Assembly: GCF_051622035.1 (NCBI RefSeq)
Contig: NC_135361.1
Location: 7,631,001 to 7,695,000, forward strand
Direction of reading: 5' to 3'
From: Arctopsyche grandis
Lineage: Eukaryota > Arthropoda > Insecta > Trichoptera > Hydropsychidae
Length of the DNA stretch: 64,000 bases
Shown here one piece after another: positions 34,750 through 46,114 of the stretch. A program made the translations under genes and the position numbers. The first letter of the stretch is position 1; each line of letters begins with the position of its first letter. The notes beneath the pieces were generated by a model. The model did no database searches. It was not told where the DNA came from and saw only the letters and a list, made by a program, of their open reading frames with translations.

Positions 34750-35004
34750 AAACCGGACGATTGGGTGTTTCGCACTCGAAGATCGCCCCGTTCGTTCGCC
34801 GCTGTAAACTGGCCATTGCTATCGTTTCTGTTTCTTGTTTTGTTTGTCGGGCTGTGGATGTATTATATGTTGTACAATTGTTGTTATTTCGCTCTTAACA
34901 ATAAATTTGTACAGTCAACGAACCGGCCAGGGTCACGCGTTAATTTACCCATCACGGATGAGGAGGTGCGAAAAACGGTCAAAAATTGTTTCGGCCACGT
35001 GTAA
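34750..35004 (+). other. open frame with a membrane-helix-like segment; possible exon
   Basis: The frame is open from a TAG at 34747 to TAA at 35002 but has no early ATG, so it could only be a non-initial exon. Its translation has a basic stretch (RTRRSPRSF), a hydrophobic run LLSFLFLVLFVGLWMYYML resembling a signal anchor, then NRPGSRVNLPITDEEVRKTV. It lies in a CpG-richer block (34540-35000). No strong acceptor or donor is evident. Confidence 0.2.
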
Positions 35005-35582
35005 ATAGTACTATTGTCTTTTATTTATAGCCGATTTCATATAAAAATGAACCATTATCTGGACATTAAAGTATAAAAGTTTTCTAATATTAAGTTTATA
35101 TCAGATGAGAGTAAATGAGCGTGAAAAAAGAAGCTTTACCACTGAGTTGCAAAGCTAACTGACTCCTAGCTTCATATCGGAGACCTAAGATTATTTCAAT
35201 GTTGGCTAACCTCTGTATATCGTTAAGATATAAAGCAACTTGAAGAGTGGAGGTGGTTCAAAATCATATCACAATTTTTTGACGGGCAAGAATGTCAATG
35301 AACTAGCAGACTGAAGCTAGTGAAAAGCTTGTAAAAAAATATATTTATGACTTAAAATTCGCTAAATAATTAATTATACGTATTTTAAAGCATTTATAGC
35401 AATATTGAAATAAAGTAATCCTTGTAAACGTGGATAGGTGACTAATTGGCAAAATAATATATTACGAAAAAAAAATGTGTGGGAAACCAGTATATTTTTG
35501 ACTTTAAAATTCGCTATATGTATAATTAATTATAATATTTTAAAGCAATAAAAAATCAAAATCGACAGTTAAAACATTTGAA
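35005..35582. other. unannotated A+T-rich stretch
   Basis: No supportable feature. Confidence 0.4.
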
Positions 35583-35810
35583 TATTGATTCCAATTCTCA
35601 TTTTTGGCAAAGCAATACTAGATTTTGAGTTAAAGACTGCAAAAGCCAAAAATCTGTAAAAAATGCTCATTTTTTTAAACGCTCATATCTCATAAACAAG
35701 GGAAAACCAACCAAAATCATTGTCACATTCGAATTCAGTCGATCAAACTTAGTAACGATTGATTAGTCTCCGCTCCGGTAAATAAAAAACGTGATTTTTG
35801 TTGCTCCGTG
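35583..35810 (+). mobile_element. element B2, copy of the TAA-flanked MITE
   Basis: Matches 7480-7701: GCAATACTAGATTTTGAGTT, CAAAAATCTGTAAAAA, CTCATATCTCATAAA, ATTCGAATTCAGT. It ends TTTTTGTTGCTCCGTG followed by TAA. The left terminus is missing. Confidence 0.8.
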
Positions 35811-36735
35811 TAATCAATAATATTTTATTTTAGTATTAGACTGTGTTATTATAAAAATTTGGCTTAATAGCATTCCTCAAACCTTGTAGGGAACAATGTA
35901 TATTTAACTTTTCAAAACTAATTACTTACTGATAATTTGTGGAGTGAGCCACAAAGCAGCCAGTAATTTCTTGTGATTGGTCATCGGAAGCCTATTAAAA
36001 TTTTCCATATAAATCATCCTCATTATTTCTCGATAATTAATTAATAAATAAAAGGAATAATACAAGGAAACCTTCACGTCTTTTGATTATATGTACAATG
36101 TATATTGGGAAATTTCCATCTTTCATTGGTTCAATCCGCTTCCCACTACCATCACATCTGTCGTTTTCGTACATTAATTTTAATACAAAACCATATTTTT
36201 TAAGATAAATAAAATGATTATACAGTATACATACTACATACACACATATACAAATAATAACGAAAGGTTAATAATATTTTAATAGTATATTTTTGGTGTT
36301 TAAATCAAGCAATCGTACTAGGCAATTAAATACAATCATTACTTATATTGCTATTCGTGACAAGACTATAAGCGGCTATTTTAGTATTTAATTTTGTTTC
36401 AACACTCTAGTTTCTAATTCCTCGAATTTTTAAATCGTCCTTTCATTGCCATTGAAATAACAAGATTTTAACAGCAAAAATTCGCATTCTATCCAATGAT
36501 CACAAAGAGCGTGTTTCAAGTCGCGAATTAACGCACCATTTACTGTTGGGAGTGAAAACGGGAGCACTTCTGCGAATTAAAAGCTATACGTATTGCATGA
36601 GAATTAAAATTAAACACATTTATTCTTATTTTCAGATTCACAAATAACTCCGGAGGGAAAACGCCTCACATGAGCTCGTCGTGAAAACACCGACGCTCGG
36701 ACTGAAAATTATACAATTGATAACATGAAAATTAG
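35811..36735. other. unannotated A+T-rich stretch
   Basis: No gene or repeat can be supported. GC content rises from about 36640 towards the candidate exon. Confidence 0.4.
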
Positions 36736-37155
36736 ATGATATTTAGAATGTGTTCGCCGAGCCACGACAACGGTCCAATCATGACATACCTCAACGCAGA
36801 TACTTTCTATAAAGAGTTCAACAAGTTCACGAGGCGAAAGGAGTTGCTTCAACATCAGCAGCAGACGAACAGGAGTAGCTGTGGTAGCATCAGCAGGATC
36901 AGGTGGAGGACTTCTTCCACACCGGATGCCACTTCCTCTCATGAAACAATGGGTCTTAGCGATGAGGTCCTGGCACGTGACCAGCTAGCTATTCGGCTCA
37001 CGTGCGAGTCAAGGTGTGCCGTTAAGTCAGTGATTAGGTTATCTTGTGATGTTGTGAACTCCGCCTTAGTAAAGTGTGTTGTGATGGTCGTGTTGTTGTC
37101 GCTGGTGCGATCTTCGATGGCTGCATCCAATATTGGACATGTCGACGATAAAGTG
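36736..37155 (+). CDS. candidate first coding exon (140 codons), unknown protein
   Basis: The longest ATG-initiated frame in the window. It sits in a GC-richer island and stays open for exactly 140 codons up to a good splice donor, AAAGTG|GTGAGTTG. Without splicing it stops two codons later. The predicted sequence has an N-terminal part with YLNADTFYKEFNKFTRRKEL, a glutamine run (residues 41-43), a Ser/Thr-rich middle (57-72), and a hydrophobic segment VVNSALVKCVVMVVLLSLV near residues 106-124 that could be a membrane helix. I recognise no family. Two minus-strand frames overlap it and are joined by a frame change, so the coding strand is not certain. Confidence 0.3.
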
Positions 37156-39974
37156 GTGAGTTGATCTATCAGTCTTTGTATAATATTGATGAGGGAAATA
37201 CACAGACGAAGATGCCACGCTATGTGATTACAATCCTTTAGTTTCATTCGTGGGGTTCAATTGTTGAATGGAATCACTACTGGGGTTTTGTTGCATAGCT
37301 TGGCGTGTTGGCTCAATAGTTCGAGTTACAAATACGGTGTATTTACTTTTTTTTTCTTGAGAAATTTTTCGAATATACTTATAGTATACATGCTAAATTA
37401 TTGCAAATATGTTCTTGTTCGACATGCGAAAATATTGACGTAAACTTTTTCGGGGTGTTTTGTTATTTTTACATTTCTTAGCGGAGGTCGAAAGTTTGCT
37501 TTAAAAGATTTCGTAGGTAAAATAAACATTTGAAAATTATATGTATATAGAAAATTTTCGTCCTTATAACAACAACTTTAGGAGTTTCGGATTGTTATTG
37601 TTAGAAAACGATGATATAATAATTTTACAGGCTTTATTATACATACACAAATGTAGCTTCGGAAATAAATATAAAAAAATTAATATATAGATGGCTTGGT
37701 GCACAGATATTATATGGAATTGCATCGAATTTTAAGTTTGTAGATGCTGGAATTATTCAGATTTTTCCTTTCAATGTAGTTTATGTGGTATACATATATT
37801 TCCTTGAATGGAAAAATCCAAGCCATCGATACGCACTTAATTTTTTTTAAGATGGATGTTTTAGTTGAGAATTTATTTGTTATATAATATAATAACATCA
37901 ATGTAGTAATAACAGTAGTGTGCAGTCGTTGGACTTGAGGGACTGGCCTAGTCCCCTAAAATGTTTTACGTAAAATTTAAAAATAGTAACAATTCAATTA
38001 CAATGAATGAAATGTTGACGAAATTCAAGAGGGCATTTATCATTAAAATAATGGAACATGGAACTTTTAAATCCTAGAAGTAGAGAGTATAATCCGTATT
38101 CTATTATGCTGTTTATACATATGTATGATTAAGCAGACTATCAATGAGGCTAAAATTCGGTCAAATTTTGGATCAAATGTAGTAATGATATTTATAGTAA
38201 AATTTAATTTTAAATTTGTTCGTTAGTTTGTGATCCAAACGCCACACGATTCCGTAATTTTCATCTCGCATCTTTACCGTGAAATATTTCATGAGTTCAA
38301 ATACAATTTTCACTCACCGAGTTTCACTATTGTGTAGAGATTGAGAAGGAAATTGTACGTCAAACATTTCTGTAGCACCATTGAACATTCGATACTTTCT
38401 CAGACAATAATATTATGTTCCACGGTTTTGTGATGAACATCAATTATGCTTCGGATGTTTTAGAATAGTCACGAGTGATGTATGTATGTGGTATTTATGT
38501 ATTTCATTATATATCTTTTTCGAATGGATTTCAACGCCTTGCCGAACATCGCATCCCTTATATAAACTGTTTACGCAGATACCAATTTCAAACAGGGACC
38601 GCCTGTCTTTCGGGAATGTTTTCCCAAAGTTTAAATGGAAACGCGCTCTTTCTCCCGAACCCGTATTTTGTTAACCCTTTGAGTGTCTGCCAGGCACGAA
38701 AGGCCCTCGCAAAGTGGGCACAAAAGCGGGGCGACGATGACTTAAAGCCTAATGAAAAAAGTTTAACGTTGTACAAACAACAACATAAGACGTCCTAAAA
38801 CGAATTAAAGCTCATGTTGATCTTTATAAAATTCTCTATTTAAAATAAAAGTTTCGCGTTGTATTATACATATGTATGTATGTACATGTATACTGACTCA
38901 AAATAGAATTAAAAAGAACTGTATTTAATCCCATTCTTTTCATGGTTACTTATGCCATTTTTTTTGTTTCTAATTAGTTCAAAATCTATTGTTCAACGCT
39001 TCCTCATTATTTTTTTGATCCGTAGATCTCATCTAAAAACAAAAAAAACGTAGCATTCACCTTCGTCTCATTCAAAATAAATCACATAATAGTTAATTGT
39101 ACATTTTTTTTCGAATATACTTAATCTTTTACATTTCTTCTTTATTTTACATTTACTAATCACTACAAGTGCGTTTGAATTAAAGTTGTAACTACATACG
39201 TATGTATGTACATACATATGCAAACATGTATAATATAATAATACTGTTATAAATGCTTATTTTATTATAAAATATCGTAAAGGCTTATTTAATCCTTACA
39301 ACACATTTAAAAGTCGGCTAAATTAAAAAAAGAGTACATTTTGAGCATATTTGACAAAAGTGAGAGAACAAAAGAATTTTTTCAAAAAAGAGGACATGCT
39401 CTCTTAAAAAGAGATCTGTTGGAAACCCTATCCTATCCTTCACTTCAAAGTATACTTCAAAACTATTCCATTTTAGAGAGAGTTCATTTGAAGGTTTCAT
39501 TTTTGGTTATTCAATTTCTAAAAATATGTACATTCATACATACATTTTATATATATACATATATTTTCATGTTACGGTCGAAATATAGCAAAGCTATCTA
39601 ATCAAAATCAATATTTAACAAAAAATTCCTTATTCATACAAAAGCACAAGTCACTTTCTTGAATTACTTACATAAGGTACGATGGCAAAAATTACTCATT
39701 CTGATGATATTAGGCACGGAACATTCATGCACCGAGCCGTTATAAGTTATTATTTTTTTCAACAAATTCTTTAATAGGTATCGATAATTTACGAAGGACT
39801 TCCTCAATTATTACTGCATTCTTGATGATTCTTAACTGATGCACTCGATCTCAAGAGATGATGATGGTGATTCAGAAAATCGATCGAACAAATGGAACAA
39901 AGAACACGCGCGCGCTGCAAAGTGAGTGTATGAATCGTTTGGACGGACACAAAGATCAACGATGTAAACTCACC
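37156..39974. other. largely unannotated
   Basis: TTAACCCTTTGAGTGTCTGCC at about 38670 resembles a piggyBac-type terminus at TTAA, and 38560-38760 is GC-richer and open for 107 codons (38475-38798). Neither point is strong enough for a separate call. The rest is A+T-rich. Confidence 0.3.
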
Positions 39975-40436
39975 TTTAGCTTAGTCACAAAAGATTGAAT
40001 CGAACGCTATAATAATTTTAGCATGTTTACTCAACCCGACAGAATCCTCGCAGATCAGAACAAAAACCACGAAAGATCGTGAGGACCGAAGAAAGTTGCG
40101 CAAGTTCAGATCGATCACTTTCAGTCGCGATGTTTTCATTAACATTTTTGACACAATTCGACATATTCTGTAGGTATTTTCGTTTGATTTTCTTTGTTGG
40201 GACCGTCCGGGGAATGCTTGTGCACGTGGGTGCACAAGAAAACAAAATAACTTGAGCTATTTCTCGCCATCCAACGTGCTCGGATTGCATTTCCACCAGA
40301 TGAAAGGAAAGCGATGGCCAGACGAGACACAGACGAGTTTGGTGAACTCTCCTTTACAATACTGTAAATCGAAATTGTAGATAGACTCGACGTCGAATCC
40401 AAATATTAGCTCGTTCCGCTTCTGTAAACTATCCAT
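39975..40436 (-). other. candidate first exon or 5' UTR exon with donor AAG|GTGAGT
   Basis: On the minus strand a CpG-richer block ends at a full-consensus donor, CTAAAG|GTGAGTTT (intron from 39974). All three frames contain stops before the donor, so if this is an exon it is mostly 5' UTR. It contains the short ORF at 40257-40436, which would then be an upstream ORF. Several overlapping 84-89-codon minus frames in the same block are probably incidental. Confidence 0.28.
40257..40436 (-). CDS. short ORF, 59 codons, unknown
   Basis: ATG at 40434-40436 in a favourable context (ACATAATGG, A at -3, G at +4) opens a 59-codon frame starting MDSLQKRNELIFGFDVESIY and ending in NPSTLDGEK. Its composition is protein-like (acidic/aromatic first half, Cys-containing second half). 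No family is recognised. It could be an upstream ORF, a micropeptide or chance. Confidence 0.22.
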   Translation of the reverse strand: MDSLQKRNELIFGFDVESIYNFDLQYCKGEFTKLVCVSSGHRFPFIWWKCNPSTLDGEK

Positions 40437-40512
40437 TATGTACCATTTAAATATTCCGAAAATAATTTCAAGGTGTCCTTATCTTATCTAGAAACTCTTT
40501 TATAAATTTGCT

Positions 40513-40545
40513 TAAGCGAGTTGTATTGTACATACAACTCGCTTA
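40513..40545. repeat. 13-bp perfect hairpin
   Basis: TAAGCGAGTTGTA pairs with TACAACTCGCTTA across a 7-base loop. The stem is perfect and relatively GC-rich for this region. Possibly a small MITE core or an RNA hairpin. Confidence 0.7.
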
Positions 40546-43177
40546 GATAAATTCAGATAAATTCATAGTTTGAGAATCGCAGTTGTAACATAATGATATC
40601 AATTGACAGTTTGTATTGTTCTGTACTCGATGTTATTTCTTTCACTCAGAATTATCTTCGACCATTCATAAATAAATACATATTTATTAATAAACTTCAT
40701 CTCCGCAGCTCCATTCTGTCATTACGGAATGTTCAATTAATGTTCAGCTTTTTGATATTTTAAGCATTTCTCTTGGCAGATCGAATGCGAATGTAGTGTG
40801 ACCCATAAGTAAAAATATGCTATATTAAGCTTTCAATAATTTCACGTATCCATAAAAAAATATCATCATACATACATATGTGAAGATTTTGCAAAATCCA
40901 ATTATAATATTATGAACAGAACATTATACATATATACCAAACAAACATACTTTGAATCGTTCAAAAATCTTTCCAGTTATAAAAAAAGTATCCCAGAGAT
41001 AAATATTTTATCAATATTTCTTGGATACAATGTATCTGCCGATCGTTGTACTTCAACAGAAAATTTTAAATATTTAAAAAAAATTAAGATTCAATCAATT
41101 TAAATAACGTATATTATTCATAGCTTTATTTTAATATGTGTGACTATTGAAAATCAATTGAATTTAAATTGGAAATTTGCTACTTTAGGAAACAATCTTC
41201 ATTAAATTCGCAACAATGGTATTCAAGGCTAGTTAAAAATAATTTTATGAATATAATACTAAGAACTTAAAGGGCGGATATTGATAAATATTTAAATTTT
41301 TCTTTGTTATAATATTGAGTGCTAAAGATAATAATTGAATAAAGATTATTAGTATAGATATGCACGTGTAAATTAAAATACATTATAATATTCTTTATCA
41401 TCATTTTCATTACTATTCCTTTATTTAATACAAATTCCATTTACTTTATCATTACCTTCGACATTTACATATAAAAGAAACATAACATTCATTTCATACG
41501 CACATAATATGGATAATTTATTTCTAAGGCGATTATACATATAAATGGTTTTGTGATACAAAAACATTAAAGCAAATAATCAAATAAAAATATGTATGGC
41601 TTTCAATCCTCTTACAAAATATATTATGAATATAATCTTCTCGTTTAAATTTACATATCTACTATGTATACTTGTCAAGTTCTATGACTTTTGACGTGTC
41701 GTTGAACCACAGTTAGACACTTTTGAACGGTCAAAGTTCAGTCATACTAAAAAAACTAGTAATAACTTTTTTTTGTACGGTTAACTGTGAAATGTATGGA
41801 TTATGAGATAGGGATAATTTCAGTCGTTTTATATGAAATGACATACATGCTTGAGGCACGTACGATTTCGCTAAATTTTCTGCAACATTTTATGGCCTCG
41901 GTGTTTTCATTTTAATTGTCTGACAATGTCATGGGGTGAAATTTTTGCTAGAGTGCAAAATCGAAATGCGACCTTCAGCAATTGGCAACTATTATTCATG
42001 GCAATTGATCGTACGATTAATATTTTTAAAGTACGCAGTTTATTAATTGCTTTGTCGATTTATTTTGCAGACGGAATTGTGGTTTGCATAATTCTTATCG
42101 TGCATGTAAACCGGATATTAAAAAAACTGCGTCAAAGCAAGATTTCGGGCAATTTTATGTTTATTGTTACCATATTGCAATTTTTTTCTTTGTGCATTTT
42201 ATTTCTTTTTAAGTGACCGCAGTATACTAAGAATTGTTTTTTTTATTATTAGTTTTGAGAATTAAAATAATGAACTGAAATAGTGCATACAAAAAGGCAC
42301 GTTCGTTCGTTTCTTGACGTTTATGCGCATTACATCCTGATTACATTTAATTATGATTAATACATTTCCCCCCTCTTCTAGTAACGTTTTTCCCTTTGAC
42401 GTGAATTGTGAATAATGCGAAAATGTCGTGACTATCGCCAGGTCGACTGTTTATTTTCCAAACCATTAAAAGATTATCCTTGCAACCTGCTTAAAATAAA
42501 GCTGAAATCATTTTTTTAATTCAATAGATTATAGATATGTGCAATAGATATTTTTATGTGGTAAGAATTGTAAATACATACATATAATCATTTATAATTT
42601 TTCCTTTTTTATTGTTTGGAATGAACTATGAATCATTATTATCTGCTATCACAAAATATGTTATACATATGTATGTATGTATGTCCGACTTTCTATTATT
42701 AAGATTGATGAGTTCTGAAAATGGACGATACAAAATTTAATTTATGCCTTAGATATATATTAGTGGATATGAAATGAAAGAATATAGATGTATTACGAAA
42801 ATAAATTAATAAAAGTGATGTCCAAACTCCAAAAGGCCATCTATCTCACTTTACATCCTCTTGGATACTTTCGTCTTTGCCATTTCAATCTCTCACTCTC
42901 TCCAATATGTTGACCACTCCATCTCATATACATATATTTTTCGTTTTCTGTCTCTCCTCATTATACAACGATCCATAATGATCTGACTGCATCGTAATTT
43001 GTGTAACATTTTGTCATTCGATGCACAAATATCACATCCATACGTACTACCAAATCGCTTTAATCAAAAACTTTCTTCTTCAAACAAAGCGACATTATTT
43101 ATTTATTATTATTATTTAGACACACCTGATTTTTATTAAATGCATATTTTTAATGTAAATAAAAATGAAAAAAAATT
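40546..43177. other. unannotated A+T-rich stretch
   Basis: No gene or repeat can be supported. The 96-codon frame 41926-42216 starts at ATG and has a hydrophobic middle, but it lacks splice or composition support. Confidence 0.35.
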
Positions 43178-43404
43178 ACATCGTTTCGATAAGAATTTTA
43201 GTAAAGTTTCAGTTCGATAGGACTAATGGTGTTCAAAAAATTCCACAAAATCCACAGACAGACACACACACACATTTTTTCTAGATCATGAAAACGTGAT
43301 CAGTAATCGATTCTGAGTTCGAATCAGTCAAAATCTCGAGTTCGAATTTTCGCATGATCACAAAACTAAATCTATTGTTACTACGTACATAGATAAAGTA
43401 AAAA
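43178..43404 (+). repeat. family A, copy A5 (uninterrupted reference copy)
   Basis: Runs from ACATCGTTTCGATAAGAATT through TTCGATAGGACTAATGGTG and CATGAAAACGTGATCAGTA to ACTACGTACATAGATAAAG. It lacks the insertions of A1 and A4 and so serves as their empty-site reference. A short (CA)n run lies at 43262-43273. Confidence 0.88.
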
Positions 43405-43787
43405 GCAAATGTTATTTATTATATGCATGTACTTACTGCAATACATTTCCATTATATTATACTAAAATGTACATTGTTATAATGATCTAATCTAAAACAT
43501 TATCAAACTTATGTACACACATGAAGGTTTCAAGAATGTACATATATTATATGAAAACAAATTACACCCTTCATAAAATTTAACTTAAAGTATTACGTAC
43601 ACATTTTACTGTAACCAAATTTGGCACGTGCTTCGGTAGCTTGGCGACCGCTGATTTACCGGAATCATTTTCTTCGTACGCGCATAATTTTCGCGTAAAC
43701 ACGCACAAAGGAAAGGTGCATGCCGGTTTTTTTATTTATTTATACACATACATATATACGTCGGTATATTTTTGCATAACAATGAAA
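43405..43787. other. unannotated; CpG-richer at 43620-43720
   Basis: 43620-43720 has several CpGs (GGCGACCGC, TACGCGCA, TTCGCGTAAAC) but no exon or motif I can name. Confidence 0.3.
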
Positions 43788-43928
43788 TCAAGATATCTTA
43801 TGTAGCATTGGAGAAGCAAGCTCCGAGAGCGTGGGTCGACCTGGTCCAGTGGGATAGTGATAATAGGCAGCCGCAGCGTAAATCAGCCGATCGGCCCACA
43901 TAGAGAGTGCAACCAATGCACCGGTCAT
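43788..43928 (-). CDS. short ORF, 46 codons, in a GC-rich island; unknown
   Basis: A compact GC-rich island in A+T-rich DNA. On the minus strand an in-frame TGA is followed directly by ATT-ATG, opening 46 codons: MTGALVALSMWADRLIYAAA, then AYYHYPTGPGRPTLSELASP, then MLHKIS and a stop. A second minus frame (43798-43944, 48 codons, Cys-rich, starting MQWLNYDRCIGCTLYVGRSA) overlaps it. At most one is likely to be real. No homology is recognised. A micropeptide or a fragment of an old exon or LTR are alternatives. Confidence 0.25.
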   Translation of the reverse strand: MTGALVALSMWADRLIYAAAAYYHYPTGPGRPTLSELASPMLHKIS

Positions 43929-43944
43929 AATTCAACCATTGCAT

Positions 43945-44605
43945 CCCATCGCTGACACTATATGAAACGTGTCCTTTTACCTGCTTTGTTTCTATGTTTT
44001 ATTTCTTAAGTGAAACTTCTTCTGTCACGGTAGTGTAAATTTGCTCGAGCGAGGTTCTGCCTCACGCAAGAAGTTGAGGGAAGGGGAAACGTTCCTACTC
44101 TCTACATCAGGTACCCGTTACGAGCACGTTATTTCATATATAGTGTAGTTTTTGCTTTGTTTTAAATGTTAGTTGTTTTTCTATATTATTTTAAATTGAA
44201 TTTGATAAAAAAATGTCGGTCTCGGTCTCTGTGAGATTTAAAGGATTGATAAGATTTACTAGTGTTGTGCCCGTTGATGTTTTGGAAAGCAGTTGCCACA
44301 AGAATCATGCTCGAGACTATTGTCGCTTCCTCTTGCATATTCCCCCCGCTCTGACCTCTAATTTTATACCCTTAGCAGTCTGCGTACAAATGAGCATGGG
44401 TATTCTGACAAGAAGCACTGACAACAAATACGTACCTTCCTATATGTGCTCTTATCGGAGTTCGCGGCACGATTTCCTGCATTATTATGAACTTCTGATA
44501 AGTGTAATATTCATTATTTTAAAATTTCCATACAAATTTAATTTTAATGTCTGCAATTTATTAAATTAAATTTTCATTTTTTAATAAAATTTATGTATTA
44601 AAAAT
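43945..44605. other. unannotated, includes a 118-codon ATG frame
   Basis: The frame 44213-44569 (+) begins MSVSVSVRFKGLIRF. Its AGTGTTGTGCCCG segment recurs near 583, and its C-terminal third reads through plain A+T-rich DNA, so it is probably chance over a repeat. On the minus strand the same block has GGGTATAAAATTAG, a TATA-like element. Confidence 0.3.
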
Positions 44606-44662
44606 AAAATTAAGTGAATAGTTAGTAGAAATTTAAATTCTACTAACTATTTACTTAATTTT
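44606..44662. repeat. 25-bp inverted repeat (hairpin)
   Basis: AAAATTAAGTGAATAGTTAG continuing to TAGAA (44606-44630) pairs with 44638-44662 with one mismatch and a 7-base loop. A tiny fold-back element. Confidence 0.85.
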
Positions 44663-45979
44663 TCTTCTAAATACATTAATATTATTAATTTCTGTTACAT
44701 TTAACAGTTCAATAACAGTTATAGAGTTTGATTATTTTATTTCATAATATTCAATAATCATATGATTATTTTCTTTATTTATATTTAATGATAATGATTA
44801 ACTATATATGTATATCATAATTAAAAGAAAGTTGTTTTTATTAATTTGTTCTATTATAGGTGGTAGTTAGTGGTCTCTCATGCATAAAAACATACATACA
44901 TACTTACCTATTCTTCCGTTTTTAGCCGATTTTAATTTTAGAACACAGCAAGGGAATTTGAAAAAAAAAACCACTAAAATCTTATAAATGGGCTAAGTCT
45001 ACTTTTCACTTTATAAAAAGTTAAATTTTGTAAAATTATCTGTAGATAATTCTTATTTGAGAATCTAATACAAAAGAGTATTAATTTCCAATACTCTAAA
45101 GGTTTTTATTGTAAAATAGTAAAAGTTATGAATGAAAATCGGTGCTTTTACTGGCAATGATATTTTACAATTGGGATTGTTTTTAAAACTGGACTTTTCA
45201 ATGAGAATTTTTTGCATAATTATTGCCAAAATTTTGAATGACACATGCAATGAGAGCTTGAACAAACTTCATACATAGCAGCACACAATTTTTTTATAAT
45301 TTTACAGTATTTCGTCCTGTGCATTTTCTTGTATAATATTATTACCGACGGAAATTTATTAAAATTTTACATCACACATTTCCAAAAAATGATTTGCAAT
45401 ACATTATTAACATATCGTACAACTCGAGGTGGAAACCTTTTTCCTTATACGAAATATGCCAAATGCTTATTTATTTTGTTTCGCATTTTTTTTTGCATAC
45501 TTACATATATTTTCATTTCGACTGTCGGTACACTTCAATAATAAATATTATTTGCATATAAACATCATACATATGTGCACAATGCAATAAATAATATGCA
45601 ACGCGGGAATAAATCAACAAGGCATGTCATCTGCGAAATAAACGTTTATTCGGTACACGTGTTTATTATTTGCAATATTGTTACGATGTTTGATCTTCTC
45701 ACATCCCGAAAATCTTATATACATACATGTTTGTAAAATGGAAACAAAAATTTCAAAAATAATCTCTCAAACGAATACACATAATCTTATCGGTTCTTCT
45801 TCCGACGAACGGATCGGATCTCGACCGTTGCAGTTGTGAAATTGAATTTCGCCGAACTGACCGAACAATGCGCGAATTATTTAATTAGAGAGTCCCTTTT
45901 TCCGGTACAGACGAGCCCTCATCGTCGCTCTGCCAATTGGGCGGTGCAAAAATAACAACCGGAGCAGATTGCAATAAAA
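44663..45979. other. unannotated; CpG-richer from 45780
   Basis: A+T-rich to 45780. From 45780 to 45970 CpG content rises (CCGACGAACGGATCGG, TCATCGTCGCTC), and this could be the 5' UTR or promoter of the candidate exon that follows. Confidence 0.3.
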
Positions 45980-46114
45980 ATGTCATTGACCGGTCGTTTG
46001 TACGGTGTAAGCCATCATCGTCATTGTCGTCACGCACCATTCCCCCGATCGAAATTCAACGGTTGTCCTGCTCGGGCAAATGATGATGACACCGGATTTC
46101 TATCGTCCTTCCAG
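45980..46114 (+). CDS. candidate first coding exon (45 codons, phase 0)
   Basis: ATG in a good context (AAAATGT, A at -3) opens exactly 45 codons to a near-consensus donor, CTTCCAG|GTACGCC. The translation starts MSLTGRLYGVSHHRHCRHAP and ends RANDDDTGFLSSFQ: His/Arg-rich, then acidic, with no recognised domain. The island 45780-46115 is CpG-rich, and sequence after the donor returns to A+T-rich at once, as expected for an intron. No downstream exon was identified. Confidence 0.33.

Noticed and set aside
38670..38691. piggyBac terminus TTAACCCTTTGAGTG
   Set aside because: Only one end is visible. A similar TTAACCCGTTGAGTGCC at 53107 also lacks a partner.
44213..44569. 118-codon ATG ORF on the plus strand
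   Set aside because: The C-terminal part reads through generic A+T-rich DNA, an internal 13-mer is shared with another repeat-like site, and there is no splice or domain support.
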